From the NCBI RefSeq assembly GCF_002563855.1, contig NZ_PDJQ01000001.1:1426001-1490000 (forward strand): a stretch of DNA of 64,000 nt. Direction: 5' to 3'. Of this stretch, positions 8,764 through 17,778 are shown piece by piece. The notes beneath the pieces are model-generated. The model ran no database searches. It was not told the origin of the DNA and saw only the letters and a list, made by a program, of their open reading frames with translations. A program made the translations under genes and the position numbers. Position 1 is the first letter of the stretch; each line of letters starts with the position of its first letter. The DNA comes from Tepidiforma thermophila (GTDB taxonomy: Bacteria > Chloroflexota > Dehalococcoidia > Tepidiformales > Tepidiformaceae).

Positions 8764-10167
8764 TCAGCCGACCGCACCCTCCATCTGCAGCTCGATGAGC
8801 CGGTTCAGCTCCACGGCGTACTCCATCGGGAGCTCCTTCACGATAGGCTCCACGAAGCCGTTCACGATCATCTTCGCCGCCGCCTCTTCCGAAAGCCCGC
8901 GGCTCATCAGGTAGAACAGCTGGTCTTCGCCAAGCTTCGAAACGTACGCCTCGTGCTGGATGTGCACGTCCGGCGCGTCGATCTCCATCGTCGGGTACGT
9001 GTCCGAGCGCGACTCCTCGTCCAGCAGCAGCGCGTCGCACCGCACCGTCGACTTCACGTTCTCGCACCCCTCGTAGACCTTCAGCAGGCCCCGGTAGCTC
9101 GTCCGGCCGCCGTCCTTGCTGAGCGACTTCGAGATGATCGTCGACGTCGTGTTCGAGGCCGCGTGCACAATCTTGCCGCCGGCGTCCTGGTGCTGGCCCT
9201 TCCCGGCAAACGCCAGCGAAAGAATCTCGCCGTGCGCGCCCGGCTCCATCAGGTACACGCTCGGGTACTTCATCGTGAGCTTCGAACCCAGGTTGCCGTC
9301 CACCCACTCCATCACCGCGTCCTGGTACGCCACCGCGCGCTTCGTCACCAGGTTGTACACGTTGTTCGACCAGTTCTGGATCGTCGTGTACCGGACCCGG
9401 GCGCCTCGCTTCACGATGATCTCAACCACCGCGCTATGCAGCGAGTCGCTCCGGTAGATAGGCGCCGTGCACCCCTCGACGTAGTGCACCTGGCTCCCCT
9501 CGTCCGCGATGATCAGCGTCCGCTCGAACTGCCCCATGTTCTGGGTGTTGATGCGGAAGTACGCCTGCAGCGGGATCTCCACCTTCACGCCCTTCGGGAC
9601 GTAGATGAACGAGCCCCCGCTCCACACCGCGCTGTTCAGCGCTGCGTACCGGTTGTCGGCCGGCGGCACCACCGTCCCGAAGTACTCCTTGAAGATATCC
9701 TCGTGCTCCTTCAGCGCCTGGTCGGTGCCGAGGAAGATGACGCCCTGCTTCTCCAGGTCCTCGCGGATGTTGTGGTACACCACCTCGGAGTCGTATTGCG
9801 CGCCAACGCCCGCGAGGTACTTCCGCTCCGCCTCCGGAATACCGAGCCGGTCGAACGTCCGCCGGATGTACTCCGGCACGTCATCCCACGAGCGCTCGTC
9901 CCGGTCGGTCGCCTTCACGTAGTAGTGGATGTCGTCGAAGTTGATCTCTTTCAGCTGCGGGCTGCCCCAGGGCGGGTCCTGCTTCTGCCAGAAGATCTCG
10001 AGCGCCCGCAGCCGGAACTCGCGCATCCACTGCGGCTCGCCCTTCATGTCCGAGATGATGTTCACGATCTCCCGGCTCAGGCCCTTGTTCGCCTTGAACA
10101 GCGCCTCCTCCGGGTCGTAGAACCCCCACTTGTATTCGCCAACGATCGCTTCAGGTGCCGTCGTCAT
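8764..10167 (-). CDS. sufB: SufB, Fe-S scaffold subunit
   Basis: The 467-residue protein has the normal SufB length. Recognisable family segments include [10 protein letters not shown] near the start, [10 protein letters not shown] (conserved cysteine), [17 protein letters not shown] and [10 protein letters not shown] near the end. It assembles the new cluster in the SufBC2D complex with the ATPase SufC. ATG 10167 follows GAGGGGAA; the longer frame lacks similarity to the family. Confidence 0.96.
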   Translation of the reverse strand: MTTAPEAIVGEYKWGFYDPEEALFKANKGLSREIVNIISDMKGEPQWMREFRLRALEIFWQKQDPPWGSPQLKEINFDDIHYYVKATDRDERSWDDVPEYIRRTFDRLGIPEAERKYLAGVGAQYDSEVVYHNIREDLEKQGVIFLGTDQALKEHEDIFKEYFGTVVPPADNRYAALNSAVWSGGSFIYVPKGVKVEIPLQAYFRINTQNMGQFERTLIIADEGSQVHYVEGCTAPIYRSDSLHSAVVEIIVKRGARVRYTTIQNWSNNVYNLVTKRAVAYQDAVMEWVDGNLGSKLTMKYPSVYLMEPGAHGEILSLAFAGKGQHQDAGGKIVHAASNTTSTIISKSLSKDGGRTSYRGLLKVYEGCENVKSTVRCDALLLDEESRSDTYPTMEIDAPDVHIQHEAYVSKLGEDQLFYLMSRGLSEEAAAKMIVNGFVEPIVKELPMEYAVELNRLIELQMEGAVG

Positions 10168-10222
10168 TTCCCCTCTTCTCCTCTCGATGACGCGCGGGGG
10201 GGCAGCTCCGCCCCGGCGAGGG

Positions 10223-10975
10223 TTATGCCTTCGCAAGCTCCGCGAGGAACTCGTCATACCCGCGGGCTTCCAGGTACTCCGCCAGCTCCGGGCCGCCTGA
10301 GCGTGCAATGCGGCCGTCGACTAGCACATGCACGAACTGCGGCCGGATGTAGTTCAGCAGCCGCTGATAGTGGGTAATCAGCAGCAGCCCCATGTTCGGG
10401 TTCATCAGCTTGTTGACCGCCTCGGCCACCGTCCGCAGCGCGTCGATATCCAGGCCCGAGTCCGTCTCGTCCAGGATCGCCATCGCCGGCTCGAGAACCG
10501 CCATCTGCAGCATCTCGGCGCGCTTCTTTTCACCGCCGCTGAAACCATCGTTCACGTACCGGCGGGCAAAGTCCTGGTCCACCTTCAGCAGCTCCATCTT
10601 GCTGAAGAGCTTCTCCCGGAATTCCCGGATGGGAACTTCCTCGCCGCGCACCGCGTTCACCGCCTGCCGCAGGAAGTTCACCAGCGTCACGCCCGGGATC
10701 GGCACCGGGTACTGGAAGGCCAGGAACAGCCCCTTCCGCGCCCGCTCATCGGGCGACATCTCCAGGATCGACTCGCCCTTGAACAGGATGTCACCCCCCG
10801 TCACCGTGTAGGCCGGGTTGCCCATCAGGACGTTCGCCAGCGTGCTCTTGCCGGAGCCGTTCGGGCCCATGATTGCGTGGATTTCGCCGGCGTTGATGAC
10901 GAGGTTGAGCCCCTTCAGGATCTCCCTGTCACCGATCGAGGCCCGCAGGTCGCGGATCTCCAGGAGTGCGGTCAT
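10223..10975 (-). CDS. sufC: SufC, ATPase of the Fe-S scaffold complex
   Basis: A 250-residue ABC ATPase without membrane partner. Walker A is GPNGSGKST (37-45), the signature is FSGGEKKR (145-152) and Walker B ends in [10 protein letters not shown] (167-176). The Asp-Ser-Gly-Leu-Asp loop and QYP motif are SufC-typical. It is the first structural gene after sufR, 21 bp away, preceded by AGGAGAAG. Confidence 0.96.
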   Translation of the reverse strand: MTALLEIRDLRASIGDREILKGLNLVINAGEIHAIMGPNGSGKSTLANVLMGNPAYTVTGGDILFKGESILEMSPDERARKGLFLAFQYPVPIPGVTLVNFLRQAVNAVRGEEVPIREFREKLFSKMELLKVDQDFARRYVNDGFSGGEKKRAEMLQMAVLEPAMAILDETDSGLDIDALRTVAEAVNKLMNPNMGLLLITHYQRLLNYIRPQFVHVLVDGRIARSGGPELAEYLEARGYDEFLAELAKA

Positions 10976-10996
10976 CAGCTTCTTCTCCTTTGTCGC

Positions 10997-11644
10997 CTAT
11001 CGCAGGTCGACGGTTTCGATAATCTGCCGCTGGCCAGGCGTCGGCCGGACCAGGTACTCACAGCAGGGAGCTCCATCAACAATCCGATGGAGCTGTTCGA
11101 CGTCGCGTCCGAGCAGCAGCTCGATCGCCTTCCGGTCCGCCTCGCAGGGCAGGTCCGAAATCTGCGCGGCAACGTGGTACGGGCACGAGGTGTTCACCAG
11201 GTGGATGCCGTCCGCCTCCAGCCGCCACTCCTCGAGAATCCCCTCGCGCCGCAGCACCTCGGTCACCCGCGCAACGATCTCCTCGACCGCCGCCCCGTCC
11301 GGGATCTCGTCCCGGTGGCGCGATGCGAGCGACTCCGCCACATCCGCCAGCACCTCGGCCACAACGTCCGGCCGCTGCTCCAGGCCCCGGAGCATCCGCG
11401 CCATCAGGTCCGCATAGGCCGGCGGAATCGTCCCGAATGCCTTCTCCGTCGGGAAGTAGGCGTAGTAGGGCCGGCCGGTCGCCTGCTTCACGGTCCGCGC
11501 TTCCACGAGCCCATCGGCCCGCAGGTTGTCGAGGTGCCGCCGCACGGCTGCCGCGCTAATGTCGAACACCTCGGCCAGCGTCTCCGCGCGGGCGCCGCGG
11601 TGCTCCACGATGTAGGCGAGAATGCGGTCGCGCGTCCCCTGCAT
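10997..11644 (-). CDS. sufR: SufR-like Fe-S-sensing transcriptional repressor
   Basis: The 215-residue protein has an N-terminal winged helix (ISAAAVRRHLDNLRADGLV, 29-47) and a C-terminal sensor domain. Four cysteines, Cys154, Cys167, Cys194 and Cys195, with His157 nearby, are spaced as in SufR, which binds a [4Fe-4S] cluster. It is the first gene of the suf operon and lies just downstream of a palindrome containing CAAC-N6-GTTG, so autoregulation is likely: with cluster it represses, without it the operon is expressed. The cysteine assignment to a cluster is inferred from the family. Confidence 0.88.
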   Translation of the reverse strand: MQGTRDRILAYIVEHRGARAETLAEVFDISAAAVRRHLDNLRADGLVEARTVKQATGRPYYAYFPTEKAFGTIPPAYADLMARMLRGLEQRPDVVAEVLADVAESLASRHRDEIPDGAAVEEIVARVTEVLRREGILEEWRLEADGIHLVNTSCPYHVAAQISDLPCEADRKAIELLLGRDVEQLHRIVDGAPCCEYLVRPTPGQRQIIETVDLR

Positions 11645-11650
11645 GCTTCC

Positions 11651-11697
11651 ACCCTAGCCGACTTCTGGGACTTTCGCAACTTCAATGTTGCGAAAGT
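11651..11697 (-). promoter_or_regulatory. suf operon promoter with SufR-type operator
   Basis: ACTTTCGCAAC (11670-11680) and GTTGCGAAAGT (11687-11697) form a perfect 11-bp inverted repeat with a 6-nt spacer. Its centre, CAAC-N6-GTTG, matches the core reported for cyanobacterial SufR operators. On the minus strand a candidate -35 TTGCGA (11679-11674) lies in one arm and a candidate -10 TAGGGT (11656-11651) follows after 17 bp. Bound repressor would cover the -35. The right arm overlaps the last codons of the upstream brkB-like gene. Confidence 0.75.
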
Positions 11698-12635
11698 TCC
11701 GAACCGGTATGCCCGCTCCACGCCGCCAGCAGCTCCGGCGCCGGCGCACCGGCTGCAGCCCGCGCCTCCCGCCGCCGGCGCAGCGCCCGCCCGAACTCCG
11801 CCCCGAACAGCAGGATCGACCCGTTCACATACATCCACAGCAAAAACGCCAGCGCCGTCCCAAAGCCGGCATAGATGGCCGTGTCGCGCGAAAAGCTCGA
11901 CTGGGCGATCACCACGGCCACCAGGTTCTTGGCAAGCTCGAACAGCAACGTCGCAAGGGCCGCCCCCGCCAGCGCATCCCGCCACGCAGGCCGCGCCGCC
12001 GGCGTCACGCGGTACAGCACCAGGAACATCGTGAACGTCACGACCGGCGCCAGCACGAGCCCCACAATCTCAGTCATCAGCGCACGGTCCATGGGGAACG
12101 GTGCGGCCCCGTCCACCCGCGCCACCACCACCCGCGCCATCGCCGTCGCTGCCACCGAAAGCGCCACCAGCGCGCCAACCACCATGACCAGGAGAATGTC
12201 GATCAGCTTTCCCCGCCAGAACGGCCGGCTCACCTTCGCATGCGCCGTCGCGTTCAGCCCGTTCCGCACCGCCCCGAAAATCCCGCTCGATGCCCAGGTC
12301 AGGAACACCAGGCCGAACCCGAGGCTCGCCGGGCTGAACTGCTGCGCCCGCCGCACAATCTCCTCAACGTTTGCCCGCACGTCCTCCGTCTCCCGCAGCG
12401 GCACCTGCTCGAACACCCAGTCCACAATCGCCTGCCGGTCCGCAAACAGCCCGAAGACCGAAAGTGTGATCAGGCCCAGCGGGATAATCGAGAAGATTGC
12501 GTAGTACGCGATCGCGGCGGCGTAGGTCGTACATTCGTCCTCAACATACCCGCGCACCGCCGCGACCACCACCTCAGCGGACGCCCGGACCGGACCCGGC
12601 ACCGCTCTCCACGAGCGCCCGAGGCGCGTTCTCAT
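11682..12635 (-). CDS. YihY/BrkB-family inner membrane protein
   Basis: The 317-residue protein has about six hydrophobic helices and the family's early segment TTYAAAIAYYAIFSIIPLGL and late segment IYAGFGTALAFLLWMYVNG. Its precise role is unknown; older names as RNase BN or serum-resistance factor are not reliable. It follows the QTMAN-like gene by 4 bp. Its final residues SQH and stop codon lie in the SufR-type operator, which may constrain this C-terminus. Confidence 0.88.
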   Translation of the reverse strand: MRTRLGRSWRAVPGPVRASAEVVVAAVRGYVEDECTTYAAAIAYYAIFSIIPLGLITLSVFGLFADRQAIVDWVFEQVPLRETEDVRANVEEIVRRAQQFSPASLGFGLVFLTWASSGIFGAVRNGLNATAHAKVSRPFWRGKLIDILLVMVVGALVALSVAATAMARVVVARVDGAAPFPMDRALMTEIVGLVLAPVVTFTMFLVLYRVTPAARPAWRDALAGAALATLLFELAKNLVAVVIAQSSFSRDTAIYAGFGTALAFLLWMYVNGSILLFGAEFGRALRRRREARAAAGAPAPELLAAWSGHTGSELSQH

Positions 12636-12639
12636 CGCC

Positions 12640-13752
12640 TCATCTTAGGCGCAGGGCTGCGCTCCCGGGAATCGCGCCAGCCGCCAGCGCCTCCAGCGCC
12701 TCCTGCCACATCGGCCCGACCCGCTCCCACGCGAACCGCCGTGCAGCCTCCATGAACGGCTCCCGCGGCGGCAGCGGGCCCGTGAGCAGCGCCCGGAGCC
12801 GCATCATCAGCCCTGCCTCATCCTCCCACAAAAGGTCGTGATACTCCGCCGGCACCAGCTCCGGGTAGGCATACCGCCGCGGCGCACACGGGATGCACCC
12901 GGCAGCCATCGCCTCGACCATCCCAATACCGAAGAACTCGTGCCGCGTCGTGCTCACCGCGATATCGGCCATCCGCAGCAGCCGCGCATACTCCTCCCGC
13001 GTGGCCGCGAACCCGAAGTGCAGCATGCGGTCGGCCAGCGTCTCACGGATGCGCCACATCGCCGGGCTCGGGTTTTCCCCCGGCTCGCCGGCGATGATCA
13101 GCCGGAACGGCACCCCCTCATCCGCCAGCCGCCGAACGGCCCGCTCGAACAGCTCCGGCGCTTTGTCGAACTCCCACCGGTGGTTCCACAGGAGCGTCCG
13201 CGGCTTCCCGCGCTCCTCCTGGCCCTCGAGCCAGCCGAGCTCCACCCCGACCGGCAGCACCAGGCTCTTCGCCGCGACCGCCGCGATCCCCTCCGCCGTG
13301 AGCCAGTTGTTCGGCTCCCGCTCAAGCTGCCTGAACGCCCCCAGCAGGTCCGCCCGGTGGAACTCAGAATTGAACGCCGCCGCATCGGCCGCCAGCGCGC
13401 TCCGGTAGTTAATCTGCCCGAACCACGAGTTGAACTTCGTCCCCCGCAGCCGCGGATACGTCACCTGGTTCTCGTGGAAGTACACCATCGCCGGCGTCCC
13501 GCCCAGCCGCCGCCGCGTCAGTGCGAGGAACTCCGCGAGGTCGACCATATCCGTCGCAACAACTACGTCGAACGCCCCGCGCAGCTGCTCGAACTGCCGC
13601 GCCAGCTCCTCCGCACCCCGCCGCATCCGTCGTCGCCACTCGCTGCCCGGCAGCGCCAGCACCTCCCAGTCGAGCCGGGTGTGGGCCAGCAGCCCTGACA
13701 GGAACGCCCGGTGGCTCCCGCCATCAAACGGCTGGAGGAACAGGCCGCGCAT
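12640..13752 (-). CDS. tRNA-queuosine alpha-mannosyltransferase-like glycosyltransferase (DUF3524 + GT4)
   Basis: The 370-residue protein begins with LQPFDGGSHRAFLSGL, the hallmark of the DUF3524/GTDC1 family whose animal member QTMAN mannosylates queuosine in tRNA-Asp. Other family landmarks are YFHENQ (91-96), LLWNHRWEFDK (187-197) and a GT4 donor site HEFFGIGMVEAM (271-282), in which the glutamates normally bind the nucleotide sugar. The genome makes queuosine (queA is in this window), so a tRNA substrate is plausible. It lies in a tight minus-strand run with a HAD protein and a lipid-phosphate sugar transferase. The alternative is a GT4 enzyme of envelope glycan synthesis. Confidence 0.8.
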   Translation of the reverse strand: MRGLFLQPFDGGSHRAFLSGLLAHTRLDWEVLALPGSEWRRRMRRGAEELARQFEQLRGAFDVVVATDMVDLAEFLALTRRRLGGTPAMVYFHENQVTYPRLRGTKFNSWFGQINYRSALAADAAAFNSEFHRADLLGAFRQLEREPNNWLTAEGIAAVAAKSLVLPVGVELGWLEGQEERGKPRTLLWNHRWEFDKAPELFERAVRRLADEGVPFRLIIAGEPGENPSPAMWRIRETLADRMLHFGFAATREEYARLLRMADIAVSTTRHEFFGIGMVEAMAAGCIPCAPRRYAYPELVPAEYHDLLWEDEAGLMMRLRALLTGPLPPREPFMEAARRFAWERVGPMWQEALEALAAGAIPGSAALRLR

Positions 13753-13760
13753 CGCCCACC

Positions 13761-14129
13761 CTACAGGTGGCCCAGCTCGGCCAGCCGCTGGAGCGCCGCC
13801 TCGAGTTCCCGGTCCTCCGGGTCCACCGAGCGGTACTGGCGCACGCAGTGGCCCCCGTACTTCTCCACCAGGAACCAGTCGTCGTCGATGATGAAATCCG
13901 GCCGCGGCTCAACCCGGGGGTCCTTGTCGAACATCCCGTCCACCCACTCCGAAAGCCCGTGGAGGTGCACCACCCGCTCGACATGCGCTAACCCGGCCGC
14001 GCTCCAGACGTACACCCGGTGCCCGGCCGCCTTCAGCCGCTGCATCGCCTCCCGCGCGCCCGGTCGAAGGGCGTTCGTGTGCTGGTCGATGTGCACCAGC
14101 GTCTGGTCGACATCGAAGAAGATGTTCAC
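13761..14129 (-). CDS. HAD-superfamily hydrolase-like protein
   Basis: A 122-residue protein with the HAD motif I DVDQTLV (Asp6 and Asp8 region), a Ser in VWSAAG as motif II, and FIIDDDWFL as motif IV. No cap domain is present. The GTG start at 14129 overlaps the stop of the preceding gene in GTGA and has GGAGGG upstream; longer frames would be antiphase to that gene. It could be a sugar-phosphate phosphatase tied to its glycosyltransferase neighbours, but the substrate is unknown. Confidence 0.78.
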   Translation of the reverse strand: MNIFFDVDQTLVHIDQHTNALRPGAREAMQRLKAAGHRVYVWSAAGLAHVERVVHLHGLSEWVDGMFDKDPRVEPRPDFIIDDDWFLVEKYGGHCVRQYRSVDPEDRELEAALQRLAELGHL

Positions 14130-15211
14130 CCCGTGTTGCCCTCCCGCGGCGCCGGCGCCCGGCCCCGCCACGCCAGCATCCGCGCCGAGTTCCACATCGT
14201 GCGCCCGTACCCCAGCGCCAGCACCAGCCCGATACCAAACGCCAGGACTGCGGCGCTGACCACGGCCGACCCGACGCTCTTGTACCACGTGTGCGCCAGC
14301 AGCGCCGCCCCGCAGAACACCGCCGTCAGCGCGTAGACCGCCAGCGTCACCCGCAGCCCCGTGAACCCGAGCAGCCGCTCGATCCGGTCATGGAAGTGGT
14401 CGAAATCGGCATGCATCGGATGCCGCCCGTCCAGGAAGCGCCGAAGGAATGCCACTGCCGTATCCAGCACCGGCAGCCCCAGCGCGACGAGCGGGATATA
14501 GAGCGGCACCCGCCCCGTCTCGTCGAGCGACCCCGCAACGCTCAGCCCCGCCAGCGTGAAGCCCAGGAAGTACGCCCCTGAATCCCCGAGGAACCGCCGC
14601 GCCCTCCCGAGATTGAACGGGAGGAAGCCCAGGCATGCCCCGCACAGCGCTGCGAAGAGCATCGCAATCAGGTCGTGGCCGAGGTCCCACGCAATGTACG
14701 ACATCGTCGCCGAGACCATCGCCGCCATCCCGGCAGCCACCCCGTCCCGCCCGTCGACAAGGTTCACGGCGTTCGTCACCAGCACAATCCATGCCACCGT
14801 CACGGCCGGGTCGAGCAGCCCCAGCGAGACGGCCTCTCCGCCCGGGAGCGTCATCTTCTCGACATGGAACCCCGAGAGGTAGAGCGCCAGCGCCGCCAGC
14901 ACGTGCGTCCCGAGCTTGAACCGCCAGTCCAGGTCGCGGAAGTCATCCCGCGCGCCCATCGCACACACGATGCCGCCGCACACTCCGAGCATCAGGAACT
15001 GCCGCCGGTCCTCGCTCACGAACTCCCGCGCCTGGTCCGAAAACGCGGCCATGATGAACGGCGCCGCCAAAAACCCGGCGAGGATGCTGATGCCGCCGAT
15101 CCGCGGCATCACCTCGCCCCGGCGGCCCCGCTTCGTCGGCAGGCGCAGCGCGCCTGTCAGCGGCAGCGCCACCGCAAACGCGGCCAGCGCCGTCCCGAGC
15201 TCAAGCCACAC
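14126..15211 (-). CDS. MraY-family polyprenyl-phosphate sugar-1-phosphate transferase (WecA/TagO-like)
   Basis: A 361-residue membrane protein with about ten helices. Diagnostic motifs are MPRIGGISI near residue 35, NAVNLVDGRDGVAAG near 145-159 (catalytic Asp region), FLGDSGAYFLGF near 208-219, and HPMHADFDHFHDR in the late cytoplasmic loop. It should link a UDP-HexNAc phosphate to undecaprenyl phosphate for a secondary glycan. A separate true mraY is in the dcw cluster, so this copy is not the lipid I enzyme. The HAD gene is coupled to it. Confidence 0.9.
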   Translation of the reverse strand: MWLELGTALAAFAVALPLTGALRLPTKRGRRGEVMPRIGGISILAGFLAAPFIMAAFSDQAREFVSEDRRQFLMLGVCGGIVCAMGARDDFRDLDWRFKLGTHVLAALALYLSGFHVEKMTLPGGEAVSLGLLDPAVTVAWIVLVTNAVNLVDGRDGVAAGMAAMVSATMSYIAWDLGHDLIAMLFAALCGACLGFLPFNLGRARRFLGDSGAYFLGFTLAGLSVAGSLDETGRVPLYIPLVALGLPVLDTAVAFLRRFLDGRHPMHADFDHFHDRIERLLGFTGLRVTLAVYALTAVFCGAALLAHTWYKSVGSAVVSAAVLAFGIGLVLALGYGRTMWNSARMLAWRGRAPAPREGNTG

Positions 15212-15271
15212 GCGTCATCACCCGCATCGCCCGCGGCATGCAGCGCATGGTACGCCGCCCGCGGCCGAAGG

Positions 15272-15967
15272 TCAGCCCCGGGCGCCCACCGTATGGGCAA
15301 CCAGCTGACCGTCGTGCATCTCCAGCACCCGGTCGGCCAGCGCCGCCATCGCCATGTCGTGGGTCACCATCAGCCCCAGCTTGTCGCGCCCCTTCACCTC
15401 GGCAATCAGCGATTCCACCACCTGCCGGCCCCGCGCCGAGTCGAGGCTCGCCGTCGGCTCGTCCACCAGCACCAGCTCCGGGTCGTTCATCAGCGCCCGC
15501 GCGATCGCCACCCGTTGCCGTTCGCCGCCGCTCAGCTCCGTCGCCAGCGCGTTCCGCCGGGCCGCCAGCCCCAGCTCCTCCAGCAGCTGGTCCGCGCGCG
15601 CCCCGGCCGTTTTCAGGTCCGTGCCGTTGATCCGCGCCATCACCAGCAGGTTCTCCCGCGCTGTCAGGTACGGGAGCAGGTTGTTCGCCTGGAAGACGAA
15701 CCCCACCTTCCGCCGCCGGTACTCGGCAAGCTCTTTCCCCTTCAGCCGCGCGATATCCTGCCCGTTCACCTCGATGCTCCCGCGCGTCGGCGTCAGCAGC
15801 CCGCCGATCATCGCCAGCATGGTCGTCTTCCCCGAGCCGCTCGGCCCCACAATCGCCACAAACTCGCCGGGCTCCGTCTCGAAGCTCACGCCCCGCACGG
15901 CATGCACCGCCCGCTCGCCCTCGCCGTACACCTTGTCCAAATCCTGCACCTTCAGCCGGATGCTCAT
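15272..15967 (-). CDS. ABC transporter ATP-binding protein (MacB/LolD-like)
   Basis: A 231-residue ATPase with Walker A GPSGSGKTT near residue 41, signature ELSGGERQRVA near 143, and Walker B LVLVDEPTASLD near 165. This is the class that powers FtsX-like permeases. The permease gene is 33 bp upstream and a TetR regulator precedes both, so the three form one export module. Confidence 0.92.
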   Translation of the reverse strand: MSIRLKVQDLDKVYGEGERAVHAVRGVSFETEPGEFVAIVGPSGSGKTTMLAMIGGLLTPTRGSIEVNGQDIARLKGKELAEYRRRKVGFVFQANNLLPYLTARENLLVMARINGTDLKTAGARADQLLEELGLAARRNALATELSGGERQRVAIARALMNDPELVLVDEPTASLDSARGRQVVESLIAEVKGRDKLGLMVTHDMAMAALADRVLEMHDGQLVAHTVGARG

Positions 15968-16000
15968 GCGTTCCTCCCGTTCTTCCCTGGACCCTGCTCG

Positions 16001-17107
16001 CTACTGCTGCTGGCCGAGCGCAATAATCGGGTCGACCTTCGCGACCTGCCGGCCCGAGAACAGCACCCCCACGACTGCCATCACGAGCAGCAGCCCGCCC
16101 GTCACCGCGAACGTCTGTGTCGTGAATGCAATCGGCACTGCGTCCGGCGCCTGCTGCAGCGCCCGGTTCGTCAGCCACGCAAGCGGCACCGCAATCACGA
16201 TCCCCCCGAGCGCCACCAGCAGCGCCTGGATGAGCAGCTGCCGGAAGATGAACCCGCTCGTCGCGCCCACCGCCTTCAGCACGCCGATCTGTGGCGTCTT
16301 CTGCAGCGTCAGCACGTAGAAGAACACCCCAATGACCAGCCCGCCGATCAGGTAGCCGAACACCTGCAGCGCCTGCACCGTCGATTGCTGTCCCGCCACG
16401 CCTTCGATATTTGCGAACGCGGTCGACTTCGAGACGGCCTCCCAGCCCTCTCCCCGCTTCCCCGGCAGGCCGTCACCCTTCAACAGGACAATCGAAGCCG
16501 CCGGTGCCGCCGCATTCATGCCGCCGTACTTCATCTCCTGCCACGTGCCGCGCAGGATGTAGACCGCGGGCTGGAAAAAGAACGAACCCTCGTTCAGCTC
16601 CCCAAGAATCGTGAATTCCCGCTCCTCCAGCCGAACAGACAGCCTGACGGTGTCCCCAACCTTCAGTCCGGACGCCTTCAGGAAAAGGCGGTCCGCCAGC
16701 AACCCCGTGCGGTCATCCGCTGTCAGCGCCCGCCCGGCCTTCACCGGAGGCTCCCCGATCGTGCCCGGGTCGTATCCCAGCACGGCCGCCGACTTCACCT
16801 TGCCGTCTTCGCGGCGGTAGTTCACGGCCATGTAGCCCAGTGGCGCAGCCTCGCGCGCACCCGATTCCGCCGTGATCCGCGCCACCGTCTCCGCGCTCAG
16901 CTCCGACCGGATCACGCTGAGGCCCGCCCGGTCCGAATAGGCGATGGCGTCCGCATCGAAATTCCGCAGCGCCCGGCCCGCCTGCTCGTTCAGCCCAATG
17001 CCCAGGCCGTTGATCATCAGCACCAGGTAGCTGATGAGCGTCACAATCACGCCCACCAGTGCGAACTGGAGCTTCCGACGCCGAATCTCAAGGAAACCAA
17101 TCATCAA
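16001..17107 (-). CDS. FtsX/MacB-type ABC transporter permease (DevC-like)
   Basis: A 368-residue permease with one N-terminal helix (about 15-38), a large extracytoplasmic domain (about 40-255), and three C-terminal helices with the FtsX-family segment QIGVLKAVGATSGFIFRQ. It lacks its own ATPase, which is the next gene. Substrate is not evident; DevC-type exporters move glycolipids, peptides or drugs. It starts with ATG overlapping the regulator stop by 4 bp. Confidence 0.88.
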   Translation of the reverse strand: MMIGFLEIRRRKLQFALVGVIVTLISYLVLMINGLGIGLNEQAGRALRNFDADAIAYSDRAGLSVIRSELSAETVARITAESGAREAAPLGYMAVNYRREDGKVKSAAVLGYDPGTIGEPPVKAGRALTADDRTGLLADRLFLKASGLKVGDTVRLSVRLEEREFTILGELNEGSFFFQPAVYILRGTWQEMKYGGMNAAAPAASIVLLKGDGLPGKRGEGWEAVSKSTAFANIEGVAGQQSTVQALQVFGYLIGGLVIGVFFYVLTLQKTPQIGVLKAVGATSGFIFRQLLIQALLVALGGIVIAVPLAWLTNRALQQAPDAVPIAFTTQTFAVTGGLLLVMAVVGVLFSGRQVAKVDPIIALGQQQ

Positions 17108-17727
17108 CCACTCTCCTTTTCCGGGGGTCGAAGTGCTTCGAGGACCAGGTCAATGCACGCGTCCGCGCCTGCGCCCGGGCCCTGCGGAAAGTGCGCGGGC
17201 ATGAGCGGGGGCAGCAGCCCGTGCATGAACAGCGTCGCCACCAGCAGGTGGGCCGCTGCCGCCGGGTCGGCGCCCGGCCGCACCAGCCCGCGGGCTGCCG
17301 CTGCCGCAAGGTACCGCTCGATATCGGCCATCACCCGCTCGCTCGGCCCGAGCAGCCAGGCATGGTACGCCGGCAGGTGCTCCCATTCCGCGAGAGCCGT
17401 CCGCACACCCCGGCCCGCAGCGCTGAAGGCCGCCAGCACGTGGCGCAGGTACGGCCGCAACTCCGCGTCGAGGTCTTCCGGCTGCTCCGGCAGCGCGACG
17501 GCGTCCAGCCGCGCCATCGCCGTGCGGTGGCCATGCTCCAGCGCCGCGCCAATCAGCTCCTCCTTACTGGCGAAATGCCGGAACAGCGTCACCTCGTTCA
17601 CGCCGGCGCGCGCTGCAATCTTCCGGGTCGTCGCACCCCGGAAACCCTCCTCTTCGAACACCTCGCGCGCAGCAGTCAGCAGTCGCTCGGCCGTCGCATC
17701 CATCATCCTCGATGGTAGCAGATTCAT
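17104..17727 (-). CDS. TetR/AcrR-family transcriptional regulator
   Basis: The protein has up to 207 residues. The N-terminal helix-turn-helix reads TTRKIAARAGVNEVTLFRHFASKEEL, and the C-terminal half is helical and variable, as in the family. It is coupled by a 4-bp overlap to the ABC permease and probably represses that transporter and itself. Starts at 17706 or 17703 are also possible; a near-palindrome lies immediately before the first ATG. Confidence 0.9.
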   Translation of the reverse strand: MNLLPSRMMDATAERLLTAAREVFEEEGFRGATTRKIAARAGVNEVTLFRHFASKEELIGAALEHGHRTAMARLDAVALPEQPEDLDAELRPYLRHVLAAFSAAGRGVRTALAEWEHLPAYHAWLLGPSERVMADIERYLAAAAARGLVRPGADPAAAAHLLVATLFMHGLLPPLMPAHFPQGPGAGADACIDLVLEALRPPEKESG

Positions 17728-17739
17728 GTAAGCGCTTGC
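17728..17739. promoter_or_regulatory. Candidate TetR operator
   Basis: GTAAGCGCTTGC is a 12-bp near-palindrome centred on AAGCGCTT, in the 51-bp spacer between the divergent tetR and phosphatase genes. One mismatched pair breaks symmetry. Position suggests an operator of the adjacent TetR protein; no binding data support this. Confidence 0.4.
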
Positions 17740-17778
17740 TTGCAGCTGCCTTGGATCCCCCTCGTGCGTACCATGTGA

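Noticed and set aside
8699..9307. N-terminal extension of sufD
   Set aside because: The open frame continues upstream over sufB but is antiphase to it and has no SufD similarity; GGAGG supports the start at 8698.
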